Of a DNA stretch of 21,547 bases, positions 13,539-21,277 are shown one piece after another; the stretch's first letter is position 1, and each line of letters opens with the position of its first letter. The notes beneath the pieces are model-generated. The model saw only the letters and a program-made list of their open reading frames with translations, searched no databases and was not told the DNA's origin. This DNA is from Thermoplasmata archaeon (GTDB lineage: Archaea; Thermoplasmatota; Thermoplasmata; Lutacidiplasmatales; UBA184): the NCBI GenBank assembly GCA_021823085.1, contig JAKAPG010000009.1:1-21547 (forward strand), read 5' to 3'. Made by a program: the position numbers and the translations under genes.

Positions 13539-15173
13539 TCAGCAGCCCAGAATGAAACGGCGCATGACCTCCACGACGCCCGCGAAGAGCGACGGGTCGA
13601 GGCTCTCCTCGGCCTCGTGGATGTGCGCGTTCCGGTCCATGCTACCGAACACGAGGGCCGGAAGAGGGTGCCCTCCGGGCGTCGTGAGCCCGCGGAGCGA
13701 GCTCGCATCCGTGCCGCCGTACTCACCGAAGATCCCGGGCTCGTGGAAGACATTTCCCATGATCGCCGCCAGCCGTTGCACGTCGGGATGGTCCACGGGC
13801 AGGGCGTAGCCGGAGCGGCCCCGGCCGGGCGGCGCCACGATCTCCGCCTCGGGGAGCGAGTCGCGCACCCACGGAGCCAGCGAGGCGAAGACCGCCGCCT
13901 TGCCGGGGGCGAGCTCCATCTCGGGGGGTAGGCGCAGATCGACCACGAACGCCGGATCCCCCAGCGCGTTCGCGTCGATCCAGCCCCGGGCGGCGGCGGT
14001 CCTCAGGAGCTCGAGCGCGATCGGAACGGGGTTCCGTGCCCGGTGCGGGTAGCCTCCGTGGCCGCTCAGACCGACCACGGAGATGGAGGAAGTGCCCGAT
14101 GGGATCCTCGCTCCCGAGGCGATGACCGGCTCGATGCGGAACGGGGAAGCGAGCAGGGGAGAGAGCCTCGAGGTCAGGTCCGCGACGTCGCGGGTGGGGC
14201 CATCGAAGGCGATGGTCACGGAGCGTGCGATCTGGTTCGCGGCCTCCGTCTCCGTGTGCACGAGGGCGACCCTCGGTCGCGGACCGGCGGTGCCCGAGGC
14301 CGAGAAGTCGAACTTGGTGAGCGTGGCCCGTCCGGTGACGGTCGGCTCCGGCGCGTTGAACTTCGGCCAGTCCTCGCTCGCCAGCCGGGACTTCCAGGTC
14401 CGGGCAAGTTCGTGGATCTGGAGGAGCCGTTCGCCGTAGTCGAGCGTCCGGGACAGGGAGATCGGCTGCTTCGCGGTCGCGTCCAGGAACGCGACACCGG
14501 AAGAACCGGCGGTCGTGTGCGGGCTGCCGTCGGGGATCAGCACGACGTCCGCGCGAAGGATCCGTTCCGGGTCGTCCGTCTCGAGCTGCGCGTCGTGTTC
14601 CCGCACCGCCTCGATCCCTCCTTCCCCGCCGGTCTCCTCGTCGCAGCAGATGAGGAGGCGAACGTTCGCGGACAGGGCTCGCTCCTTCGCCAGGGAAGCC
14701 ATCGCAGTCAGGCTCGCGACCACGCCGCTCCCCAGGTCGTCGTTCGACCCGCGTCCGTATAGGCGTCCGTCCGCGCGCGCGGTCAAGGTGAACGGGGGGC
14801 TCCTCCAGTGGGAACGCTGCTCTTCGGGGACGGGCACCACGTCGTAGTGCGCCATGATGAGGACCCGGCGCTTTGCGCCCACGTCGAGGTCGATGATCCC
14901 GTTCGGTCGCGGACCGGGTCCGGCGATCGTCCCTTCAAAGGACGGGTCGGCGGTAGGGTTGTAGATGCGCGTCGCGAATCCTCGCTCCCGGGCCGCGCGT
15001 AGGATCCGGTCCATCGCCGCGGCATAGTGCGGCTTTTCCCAGCGCGAGTGCGCCGGATCCTCGAGGTTCGTTGGGGCGATCGCGACGAGCGAGCTCAACA
15101 GGTCGAGCGCGGCCGGGTCCCCCATCTTCTTCGCCGCTTGCGCGAGCGCGGTCGGTGCCGTTTCCGCTCCCAT
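13539..15173 (-). CDS. M20 family metallopeptidase (ArgE/DapE/CPG2-like)
   Basis: The 544-residue protein is a predicted two-zinc amidohydrolase. Seen: AHYDVVPV with H109 (first ligand) and D111, YGRGSNDDLGSG with the bridging D145, CCDEETGGEGG with the base/ligand pair E179 and E180, DGSP for the next ligand, GHGGYPH in the lid domain, and IHEAEES near the end with the last His. At 544 residues it is longer than the usual 380-470, with extra sequence between about 230 and 330. Start ATG 15173 has a strong GGAGGAG 5 nt before it and follows the DUF2070 stop by 21 nt. Substrate unknown: dipeptides, acyl amino acids or succinyl-diaminopimelate are the family options. Its place between lipid genes is unexplained. 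Confidence 0.93.
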   Translation of the reverse strand: MGAETAPTALAQAAKKMGDPAALDLLSSLVAIAPTNLEDPAHSRWEKPHYAAAMDRILRAARERGFATRIYNPTADPSFEGTIAGPGPRPNGIIDLDVGAKRRVLIMAHYDVVPVPEEQRSHWRSPPFTLTARADGRLYGRGSNDDLGSGVVASLTAMASLAKERALSANVRLLICCDEETGGEGGIEAVREHDAQLETDDPERILRADVVLIPDGSPHTTAGSSGVAFLDATAKQPISLSRTLDYGERLLQIHELARTWKSRLASEDWPKFNAPEPTVTGRATLTKFDFSASGTAGPRPRVALVHTETEAANQIARSVTIAFDGPTRDVADLTSRLSPLLASPFRIEPVIASGARIPSGTSSISVVGLSGHGGYPHRARNPVPIALELLRTAAARGWIDANALGDPAFVVDLRLPPEMELAPGKAAVFASLAPWVRDSLPEAEIVAPPGRGRSGYALPVDHPDVQRLAAIMGNVFHEPGIFGEYGGTDASSLRGLTTPGGHPLPALVFGSMDRNAHIHEAEESLDPSLFAGVVEVMRRFILGC

Positions 15174-15194
15174 GTTCTCCTCCGACTTTCCGCA

Positions 15195-17021
15195 TCAGTG
15201 GGCGAGCGCGAACAGGACGACCAGCGAGCTCGCGAACAAGAGTAGCAGGGTCATCACAAGAGAGTTCCCCAGCATCGAGACCGTATCGCTGATCGCCGTG
15301 AGCAACCGCGAGGTGAACCCCGGCCCGAGGACGAGTATGCCCGGGACCTCGGCACGGCCGCTGGTAACGTCGACCGCGCGGAGGTTGGCGAGCGCGCGCT
15401 TCACGACCGCTTCGGCGTCTCGGATGAGGGCTTCCTTCGGGTACCGGCCCCCGACCGGGTTCGTGGAACCGTCCGCCTCGTGCACCACGTGGTTGTCGGT
15501 GGTGAGGACTTCGGCCGCATCTACGAGCGTGCGGAGCCGGGCCACGATGGGATCCCGACACCCGTGCACGAGGTTGTTCCCGTCGACCAGAACGTAGGCC
15601 GAGGTGGTACCGGCGGCGCGGATCACCAACGCCCGCATCCCCTCCCCGGCGATGCCGTCCCTCGCGATGTCGTACCCGCGCACGACGGCGGTGCCGACCT
15701 CCACCGTGGAGTCCTCGGTCGCCGCGACGGCCGCCGCTACCGCGGCCCGCGCATCCCGTACCAGCCTCTCGGCGAGTGGCGTTGCGTAGGCGACGTCGCC
15801 CTGCCCCTCGATGTAGGAGTTGTGCGCGTCGATGAGGGCCACCCTCATGCCGGAGGCGGCCTCGACCTCCCGAGCGAGGCGGTCTGCGACCGCGTAGGAA
15901 ATATCGTCGGTCGGTTCGGGAGCTTGGGTGACGATGACGAGTGCGCAATCGCCCACGATCTGGGCGCGAGCGAGACTCCCCTCGTACGGAGCGAGCAGCG
16001 GGCTTCCCCTCCGGCGCCCCGGGCCGCTCGCGAGCGACTCGACGAGGGTACGCGCCGCGCGGACCATCTTCTCGGCCTCCGCCTGGGAGGGAAGGTCGAG
16101 GTCGTGATCGCACGGAGCGTGCGGCACGAAAACGGTCCCCGCTGACGGGCCCAAGCCATCGGCCATCTTTCGGGGGAGATCGCTCGCTCCGATCGCGCCG
16201 AACGGGCCCGGATGTACCGTCGGGAGCGTCAGGGTGGCCACGGTCGCCTTGGGGTCGCCGAACCGAACGACCGTCACACGGAGGTCGGCCGGCTGCGCCG
16301 ACTTGAGGAAGAACGCTTCGATCAATCCGGTGGCCTCCGGGTCCCGACGGTTGACGTGATCGAGCAGCGGTCGCATCATTGAGAGCCCGGAGCTCTGGAA
16401 GCCGTGCTGGAGCGGACGGTCGACGACCCGCAGGAGCAGGAGCGCGCACAGGAACCCGAGGACCAGGAACGCGATCGCCGCGACCCCGAGTTCGAGCGAG
16501 GGCGGCACCAGGAAGAAGAACAACAGGATTGCGAGCACCGGCTGGATCGCGGCCGGAACGATCGACCGCGAGTGATGCGCGCTCGAGACCCCGTAGAGCG
16601 TGAGGTGCCGGAACCAGAGCGCCGGAGCCTGCAGGAAGAGCAGGATCGCCATGGCCCCGGGTACGTAGGACGGGACGAGGAGAAGGCCGAGGCGACCCAC
16701 GGCCGCCGTCGGCAGCTCGATCAGGAGGACCATGACGACGAGGAAGAGGCTGCGCTGAAGCTCGAACCGACCCCCGAACGCTCGTGCGAGCACCGGAGTC
16801 AGACCGCCCGCGACAAGCGCCGGGATCAGGAAGATGAGGGCGAAGCTGGAGACCGTTTCATTCCAATTCGGCGCCCAGAGTACGAGTGCGACCGCAAGCG
16901 AGAGGACCGTAGTGATGAGGATCGACACCGGAGGCGGAGGGGCCCGCAGCAACAGGCTGCTGGTCTTCGGGGGGGGGTGATTCACGCCCGACGGCCGGAG
17001 GGGTTCGCTACTGTCGGCCAC
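15195..17021 (-). CDS. DUF2070 family archaeal membrane protein
   Basis: The 608-residue protein matches the layout of DUF2070, a family I know only from archaea and without known function. About six hydrophobic segments occupy residues 32-200 (roughly 32-50, 58-75, 91-108, 112-135, 157-172 and 178-200). A large soluble part (about 210-585) follows, then one C-terminal membrane segment. The soluble part is rich in conserved-looking His and Asp motifs: TVHPGPFGAIG, PHAPCDHDLDLP and DAHNSYIEGQGD, which could form a metal site. Start GTG 17021 overlaps the GGGPS gene by 14 nt and is preceded by GGAGGAGGT about 11 nt upstream; GTG 16985 is the alternative. Its place between lipid genes suggests a membrane-lipid role, by inference only. 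Confidence 0.88.
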   Translation of the reverse strand: MADSSEPLRPSGVNHPPPKTSSLLLRAPPPPVSILITTVLSLAVALVLWAPNWNETVSSFALIFLIPALVAGGLTPVLARAFGGRFELQRSLFLVVMVLLIELPTAAVGRLGLLLVPSYVPGAMAILLFLQAPALWFRHLTLYGVSSAHHSRSIVPAAIQPVLAILLFFFLVPPSLELGVAAIAFLVLGFLCALLLLRVVDRPLQHGFQSSGLSMMRPLLDHVNRRDPEATGLIEAFFLKSAQPADLRVTVVRFGDPKATVATLTLPTVHPGPFGAIGASDLPRKMADGLGPSAGTVFVPHAPCDHDLDLPSQAEAEKMVRAARTLVESLASGPGRRRGSPLLAPYEGSLARAQIVGDCALVIVTQAPEPTDDISYAVADRLAREVEAASGMRVALIDAHNSYIEGQGDVAYATPLAERLVRDARAAVAAAVAATEDSTVEVGTAVVRGYDIARDGIAGEGMRALVIRAAGTTSAYVLVDGNNLVHGCRDPIVARLRTLVDAAEVLTTDNHVVHEADGSTNPVGGRYPKEALIRDAEAVVKRALANLRAVDVTSGRAEVPGILVLGPGFTSRLLTAISDTVSMLGNSLVMTLLLLFASSLVVLFALAH

Positions 17022-17778
17022 GAGCCCGGGTAACCTCCTCCAGAATGGCCCGGAAGCGGGGTCCGACCCCTTCCGCTTCGGCGATCGTGCCCGTGACGAG
17101 GACCTGGGCTCCCGCCTCAAGAAGGTCCCGCGCCTCCGGGCCGGATCGGATGCCCCCTCCGACGATCAACGGGACCGACAGGACGGAGCGCACGGCCCGG
17201 ACCATCTCGGGCGGGACCGGCGCCGGAGCTCCCGAGCCCGCTTCGAGATACACCCATCTCATCCCGAGCAGTTCGGCGGCGAGCGCGTAGCCCTCGGCTC
17301 CGGTCACGTCCCCGCGGTCGACCGCGTCGACCTGACCGACCTCCCCGACGCGCATCCCCGGCGCGATCACGACGTACCCCATGGGAAGCGCCTCGAGACC
17401 ACACGCTCGAATGAGAAGCGAGGAGCGAGCGTGCGTGCGGATGACGAGGTCGAGGTTGCGCGAGTTGAGGAGGCTCATGAAAAAGATCGCGTGGGCCTCG
17501 GAGGTTATGGAGCCCGGTCCCTCCGGAAAGACGATCGTCGGGATGCGGACGGCCCCGCGTACCGCCCGCGCGGTCGCGTCCATCTGCTCGCGCGAGATCC
17601 CCGTCGACCCACCGAGCATGATCCCGGCCGAGCCGAGGTCGGCCGCCCCGCGAGCGAGGGCCGCGCTCTTCTCGGGGGTCGACTTCTCCGGATCGATGAG
17701 CGTGAGGTGGATCGGGCCCTGCCGGAGTCGTTCGAGCAAGCCCCGTTCGACCGGGCCCACGCGCGTCTCGCGGCTCAC
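17008..17778 (-). CDS. Geranylgeranylglyceryl phosphate synthase
   Basis: The 256-residue TIM-barrel enzyme makes the first ether bond of archaeal lipids, joining sn-glycerol-1-phosphate and geranylgeranyl diphosphate. Seen: HLTLIDPEKS with the Mg-binding D29, GIMLGGSTGI (52-61), FPEGPGSIT, the diagnostic YLEAGSGAP (177-185), VGGGIRS (206-212) and VTGTIAE (228-234) for phosphate binding. The length fits the family. Start GTG 17778 lies in a GTGA overlap with the UbiA-type gene that carries out the next step, so two successive enzymes are translationally coupled. The related bacterial PcrB is a less likely reading given the archaeal context. Confidence 0.95.
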   Translation of the reverse strand: MSRETRVGPVERGLLERLRQGPIHLTLIDPEKSTPEKSAALARGAADLGSAGIMLGGSTGISREQMDATARAVRGAVRIPTIVFPEGPGSITSEAHAIFFMSLLNSRNLDLVIRTHARSSLLIRACGLEALPMGYVVIAPGMRVGEVGQVDAVDRGDVTGAEGYALAAELLGMRWVYLEAGSGAPAPVPPEMVRAVRSVLSVPLIVGGGIRSGPEARDLLEAGAQVLVTGTIAEAEGVGPRFRAILEEVTRARGRQ

Positions 17779-18623
17779 CGGAACGCCACCGCCAGGAACG
17801 CGAGAAGCGCGACCGCCATGGCCCCCTTGCTCACGGTCTGCTCCCAGTGGAGGCGGGACGGCAGATACGCGACCGAGACGACGAAGATCGCATCGGCGGC
17901 GAGGACGAGGGCGAGGTACATAATCCCGGCGACGGAGTCCAGAGAGACGAACCAGAGCAGGGGCGTGAAACTCAGCGCGATCGCCGCTCCGATCGAGACG
18001 CGGGCGGAGCCACTCGCGAACCGCACTCCCCGGACCATCGGCAACGTCCGTCGTCCGACGTCCCCGGCCATGTCCTCGATATCCTTCGTGATCTCGCGCG
18101 CCAGGGTCGCAAGGAACGCCATACCCACGAGGGGGACGACGAGCAACGGCGCTCCCGCCGCGGCGCCGCCGTAGAGGAACACGAGGCCCGTCAGTAGGGC
18201 GACCAGCGCGTTCCCGAGCAGACCCCGGGCCTTCCATCGTAGCTCGTACCCGACGAGGGAGCCCACGGCCACGAGGAAGATCGGCGCGACGAGCGGGTAC
18301 GTGACCGCGATCGGCACGATGAACAGTCCCCCCACGATGAAGAGCCCCACCGCCAGCCTTCGGGCTCCCGCGACGCTGACCTCGCCGCGCACGAGCGGCC
18401 GGTCGGGATGGTTGATGCGGTCGGTCTCTACGTCCAGCACGTCGTTGAGGACGTTCCCGGCGGAAGTGACGCACGCCGTGGAGAGCGCGGCGACAACGAC
18501 CGCCCCCCAGAAGGAGAACGAGAGGGGCAGCCCCGACCCGGCGGCCGCGAGCCCTCCGACAAGAGTGCCGGCGAAGGAGACCCCGACGTTCCCGATCCGA
18601 AGGAGGCGTAGGATCGGCGGCAC
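17775..18623 (-). CDS. Digeranylgeranylglyceryl phosphate synthase (UbiA family)
   Basis: The 282-residue membrane prenyltransferase adds the second geranylgeranyl chain to GGGP. Eight or nine hydrophobic segments are visible. The two Asp-rich motifs of UbiA enzymes are present: NDVLDVETDRINHPDRPL (N60 to L77; D61, D64, D68) and DIEDMAGDVGRRTLP. I chose GTG 18623 because a TATA box lies about 27 nt upstream (leaderless layout), the family N-terminus (PPILRLLRIGN) follows at once, and the length matches the norm. An ATG at 18674 would add 17 residues but would place the TATA box inside the gene. It is the first gene of the seven-gene operon and directly precedes GGGP synthase. Other UbiA activities are less likely given that neighbour. 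Confidence 0.92.
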   Translation of the reverse strand: MPPILRLLRIGNVGVSFAGTLVGGLAAAGSGLPLSFSFWGAVVVAALSTACVTSAGNVLNDVLDVETDRINHPDRPLVRGEVSVAGARRLAVGLFIVGGLFIVPIAVTYPLVAPIFLVAVGSLVGYELRWKARGLLGNALVALLTGLVFLYGGAAAGAPLLVVPLVGMAFLATLAREITKDIEDMAGDVGRRTLPMVRGVRFASGSARVSIGAAIALSFTPLLWFVSLDSVAGIMYLALVLAADAIFVVSVAYLPSRLHWEQTVSKGAMAVALLAFLAVAFR

Positions 18624-18647
18624 GGCGCCGGACGGGCGACCGCGCGC

Positions 18648-18655
18648 CTTTAATG
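18648..18655. promoter_or_regulatory. Shared bidirectional TATA box between the lipid operon and the M16 operon
   Basis: The plus strand reads CTTTAATG and the minus strand CATTAAAG. It is the only A+T-rich box between the two divergent operons. On the minus side it lies about 27 nt from the UbiA-type GTG start; on the plus side about 22 nt from ATG 18673 and about 50 nt from the M16 start. One TATA box may therefore serve both directions. Confidence 0.5.
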
Positions 18656-18672
18656 ATTCCGACCCACAGCCC

Positions 18673-18699
18673 ATGGCCGCTCAAGAGGTCGCGTCTTAG
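18673..18699 (+). other. Possible 8-codon leader ORF before the M16 genes
   Basis: ATG 18673 opens a frame encoding MAAQEVAS and stops at TAG 18697-18699, 2 nt before the M16 start codon. It lies at leaderless distance from the shared TATA box, so ribosomes could translate it first and reinitiate. GAGGT inside it (18685-18689) could instead serve as the ribosome site for the M16 gene. Confidence 0.3.
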
Positions 18700-18701
18700 G
18701 A

Positions 18702-20018
18702 ATGAAGCTTCCCACGTTTTTCCGCCCGCACCTCGAGGGGTTTCATCTTCCGAACGGTCTCGAGGTCTGGTTGGCCCCGGAGCGATCGAGCCCCACGGCG
18801 AGCGTTTGGGTCTGGTATCGGGTCGGATCCAAGAACGAGCATCCCGGGATCACCGGCGCCTCCCACTGGGTGGAGCACATGCTCTTTGCCGGCTCGCCGC
18901 GCTACCGGAAGGGAGAGATGGACCGGGCGATCGTCTCGATCGGTGGGAACCTCAACGCGTTCACGAGCCACGACGTCACGGCCTACTATTCCACGGTCCC
19001 GCGGGACCACCTCGCGGTCCCGCTTGACATCGAGTCGGATCGGCTCACCCGGGCGTTGATCACAGACGAGGAGACGGACCGCGAGCGGTCGGTCGTCCTG
19101 TCCGAGCGCGAAGGAGACGAGAACTGGCCGGAGTTCCGGGTCGAGGAGGAGCTCTACGCGCTCGCGTACCGGCACCACCCGTACCGGTGGGATCCGCTGG
19201 GGTACCGGCCCGACATCGAGAGGATGAGCGGCCAGCAGCTGCGCGAGTACTACCGGCGCTACTACGGGCCCCGCAACGCGGTGCTCGTTGTGGCGGGCGG
19301 GTTCGATCCCCGGTCGGTGCGCCGCGACGTCGTCCGGCGGTTCGGCCCGCTCCCGGGTACCGGTGCGGATCCGCGAGTGCGGATCGTGGAACCGGCGGCA
19401 CGCGGTGAGCGGCGAACCGCACTCGCCGGTCCGGGGACCACCCCGCTGATCGAGATCGGCTACCGCGCTCCCTCGGTGTACGGTCCCCGAACACCGGCCA
19501 CCGTGATGCTCGGCGCCATCTTGGGAGGGGAAGCGTGGCCCTTCGAAGCCGGGAGCGGTTGGGGACGAGCGAAGGAGCACCCCAGTTCTCGGTTGTACCG
19601 GAGCCTCGTGGACACCGGTCTCGCCGTACGAGCCGTCTCCGAGTTCCGTCCGAGGGTCCACCCTTCCCTGTTGACCGTGACGGCGCAAGCGGCTCCGGGG
19701 ATTCGGCTGGACCGCCTGGAGACGGCCCTCGAAGGCGCGATCGACCGGATGCGACGGGAGGATCCCTCGGCCCGGGAGATGCAGGACGCCCGGGTGCGGA
19801 TCGCTCGCGGGGCGGTGCTCGCCTACGAGGGAGCGAGCCGCACCGGCTTTCGGGTGGGTCTGTTCGCCTCGATCGAATCCCCCGGGTTCGAGCCGGCGAT
19901 GTACGAGCGGCTCCTCGCGGTGCGGCCGCGAGAGGTCCGAGAGGCGGCCCGCACTACGTTCGACCCCGCGAGCCGGGTCGTCGTGACGTACGAACCCGTA
20001 TCCGGGAGGAGTTCGTGA
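18702..20018 (+). CDS. M16 family zinc peptidase, catalytic subunit
   Basis: The 438-residue protein is an M16B-like (processing-peptidase/PqqL-like) zinc protease. The inverted zinc motif HxxEH is present as HWVEH (H55, E58, H59) and the third ligand E135 in SVVLSEREGDE lies 76 residues after H59, the family spacing. LEGFHLPNGLEVWLAPE at the N-terminus and GGNLNAFTSHDVTAYY are typical of M16. The C-terminal half has the SSRLYRSLVDTGLA segment of the second M16 domain. ATG 18702 is 2 nt after a short leader ORF. It overlaps the next gene by 4 nt, and that gene encodes an M16 protein without the zinc site, so the two probably form a heterodimer. Substrates are likely peptides; localisation is unclear as no signal peptide is seen. 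Confidence 0.93.
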   Translation: MKLPTFFRPHLEGFHLPNGLEVWLAPERSSPTASVWVWYRVGSKNEHPGITGASHWVEHMLFAGSPRYRKGEMDRAIVSIGGNLNAFTSHDVTAYYSTVPRDHLAVPLDIESDRLTRALITDEETDRERSVVLSEREGDENWPEFRVEEELYALAYRHHPYRWDPLGYRPDIERMSGQQLREYYRRYYGPRNAVLVVAGGFDPRSVRRDVVRRFGPLPGTGADPRVRIVEPAARGERRTALAGPGTTPLIEIGYRAPSVYGPRTPATVMLGAILGGEAWPFEAGSGWGRAKEHPSSRLYRSLVDTGLAVRAVSEFRPRVHPSLLTVTAQAAPGIRLDRLETALEGAIDRMRREDPSAREMQDARVRIARGAVLAYEGASRTGFRVGLFASIESPGFEPAMYERLLAVRPREVREAARTTFDPASRVVVTYEPVSGRSS

Positions 20019-21277
20019 ACGCGGCTCGAGATCCGTTGCAGGTGGTGCTCCCCGATCCCCTCGATGGCCTTCGCGTCGCCCTCCAGCCCGCTCCGGGCCG
20101 CGCCGGTAGCGTCGCGATCACGTACCTCGCCTCGGCGGGCACGGGCCGAGATCCGCCGGGGCGGGAGGGAACCGCCCTGCTCGCGCTCACGAGTGCGGTG
20201 GCGGCGGCCGGTCCCTGGGGCCGGTCGGAGCTCGCGCGTCGCCTCGATCGTCTCGGAGCGACGACGACCAGCCACGTCGCGCCGGAATCTTCCGAGATCA
20301 CCATCTGGGGACCGGCGGACGCATGGAGGACGCTGCTCGAAATCCTCGCGACCGTCGTGCTCGAGCCGCGCTTCGACCCCGAAGACATCGTGAAGGTTCG
20401 TCGTCAGATCGAGGAGCGGCAGCTCCGGCAATTGACGCATCCGGATCGGCGGGCCGAGCGGGAGCTCCTCCGTGCCATGTTCCCCCGCGGCCACCCCTAC
20501 CGGGAGACGGGCGCCGGTACCCCGGCCTCCCTCGCGAGACTCGAACGTGCGGATATCCAACGATTTCATCGCGGTCACTATATCGGGGATGGTTCGCTCG
20601 TCGTCCTCACGTCCGGGGTCGCGCCGGGCACGGCCCTATCCGCGATTCGCCGGGCGTTCCGGCATCTCGACCGGGGAGCTCGTCTTTCCCCGGTGGCTCT
20701 TCCGCCGCCGAGATCGGGAGGCCCGGAGGTGCGCGTTCCCATCCACGGTCTCACCGATGTCGAGGTGCGCGTCGGGGGACCTTCCGTTCCGAGATCGGAC
20801 CCGAGCTATCCGGCGCTCGCCCTCGCGCAGGAGATCCTCGGGGGGCGGCCGACGCTCAACCGTCTCTTTCGGCGCGTTCGCGAACGGCTGGGCCTCGCCT
20901 ACCGGGCGTCCTCCGAGCTCGAGTGCATGGCGTGGGGCGGCTACTGGACGATCGAGGCGGGCAGCGCGCCGAAGAACTGGCGACGAACGCGCGACGCGCT
21001 CGTCGCCGAGGTGCGCCGACTGGACGAGCGCCTTCCCTCGCGACGGGAGGTCGACCTCATTCGCGAAAGCGCGATCGGCGAGATCCCGCTCTCCCTGGAA
21101 ACAACCCTCGGGGCTCACGAACTCGCGATCGATCTCGCCTACCACCGACTTCCCGGTGACTTCTGGCGGACGTGGCCGTCGGTACTGAGGCAGGTTCGAC
21201 CGAACGACATTCGCGAGGCAGCGCAGCGAGGGCTGGCACTCGCTCGCTCGCACACCGTCATCGTAGGTTCGATTTAG
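20015..21277 (+). CDS. M16 family peptidase-like protein, non-catalytic subunit
   Basis: The 420-residue protein has the two-domain M16 layout but lacks the zinc site: where HxxEH is expected the sequence reads ALTSAVAAAGPWG. The C-terminal domain keeps the substrate-contacting RVRERLGLAYRASSE, the Arg/Tyr region needed in the partner half of M16B heterodimers. Start GTG 20015 lies in a GTGA overlap with the catalytic subunit gene, with GGAGGA 4 nt upstream, which ties production of the two. This is the arrangement of active and inactive pairs such as mitochondrial MPP beta/alpha or bacterial M16B pairs. Its last 20 bp overlap the convergent deacylase gene. Confidence 0.9.
   Translation: MNAARDPLQVVLPDPLDGLRVALQPAPGRAGSVAITYLASAGTGRDPPGREGTALLALTSAVAAAGPWGRSELARRLDRLGATTTSHVAPESSEITIWGPADAWRTLLEILATVVLEPRFDPEDIVKVRRQIEERQLRQLTHPDRRAERELLRAMFPRGHPYRETGAGTPASLARLERADIQRFHRGHYIGDGSLVVLTSGVAPGTALSAIRRAFRHLDRGARLSPVALPPPRSGGPEVRVPIHGLTDVEVRVGGPSVPRSDPSYPALALAQEILGGRPTLNRLFRRVRERLGLAYRASSELECMAWGGYWTIEAGSAPKNWRRTRDALVAEVRRLDERLPSRREVDLIRESAIGEIPLSLETTLGAHELAIDLAYHRLPGDFWRTWPSVLRQVRPNDIREAAQRGLALARSHTVIVGSI

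Noticed and set aside
17775..18674. The longer UbiA-type gene starting at ATG 18674
   Set aside because: It would contain the TATA box and add a polar segment absent from the family. Kept as an alternative in the gene entry.
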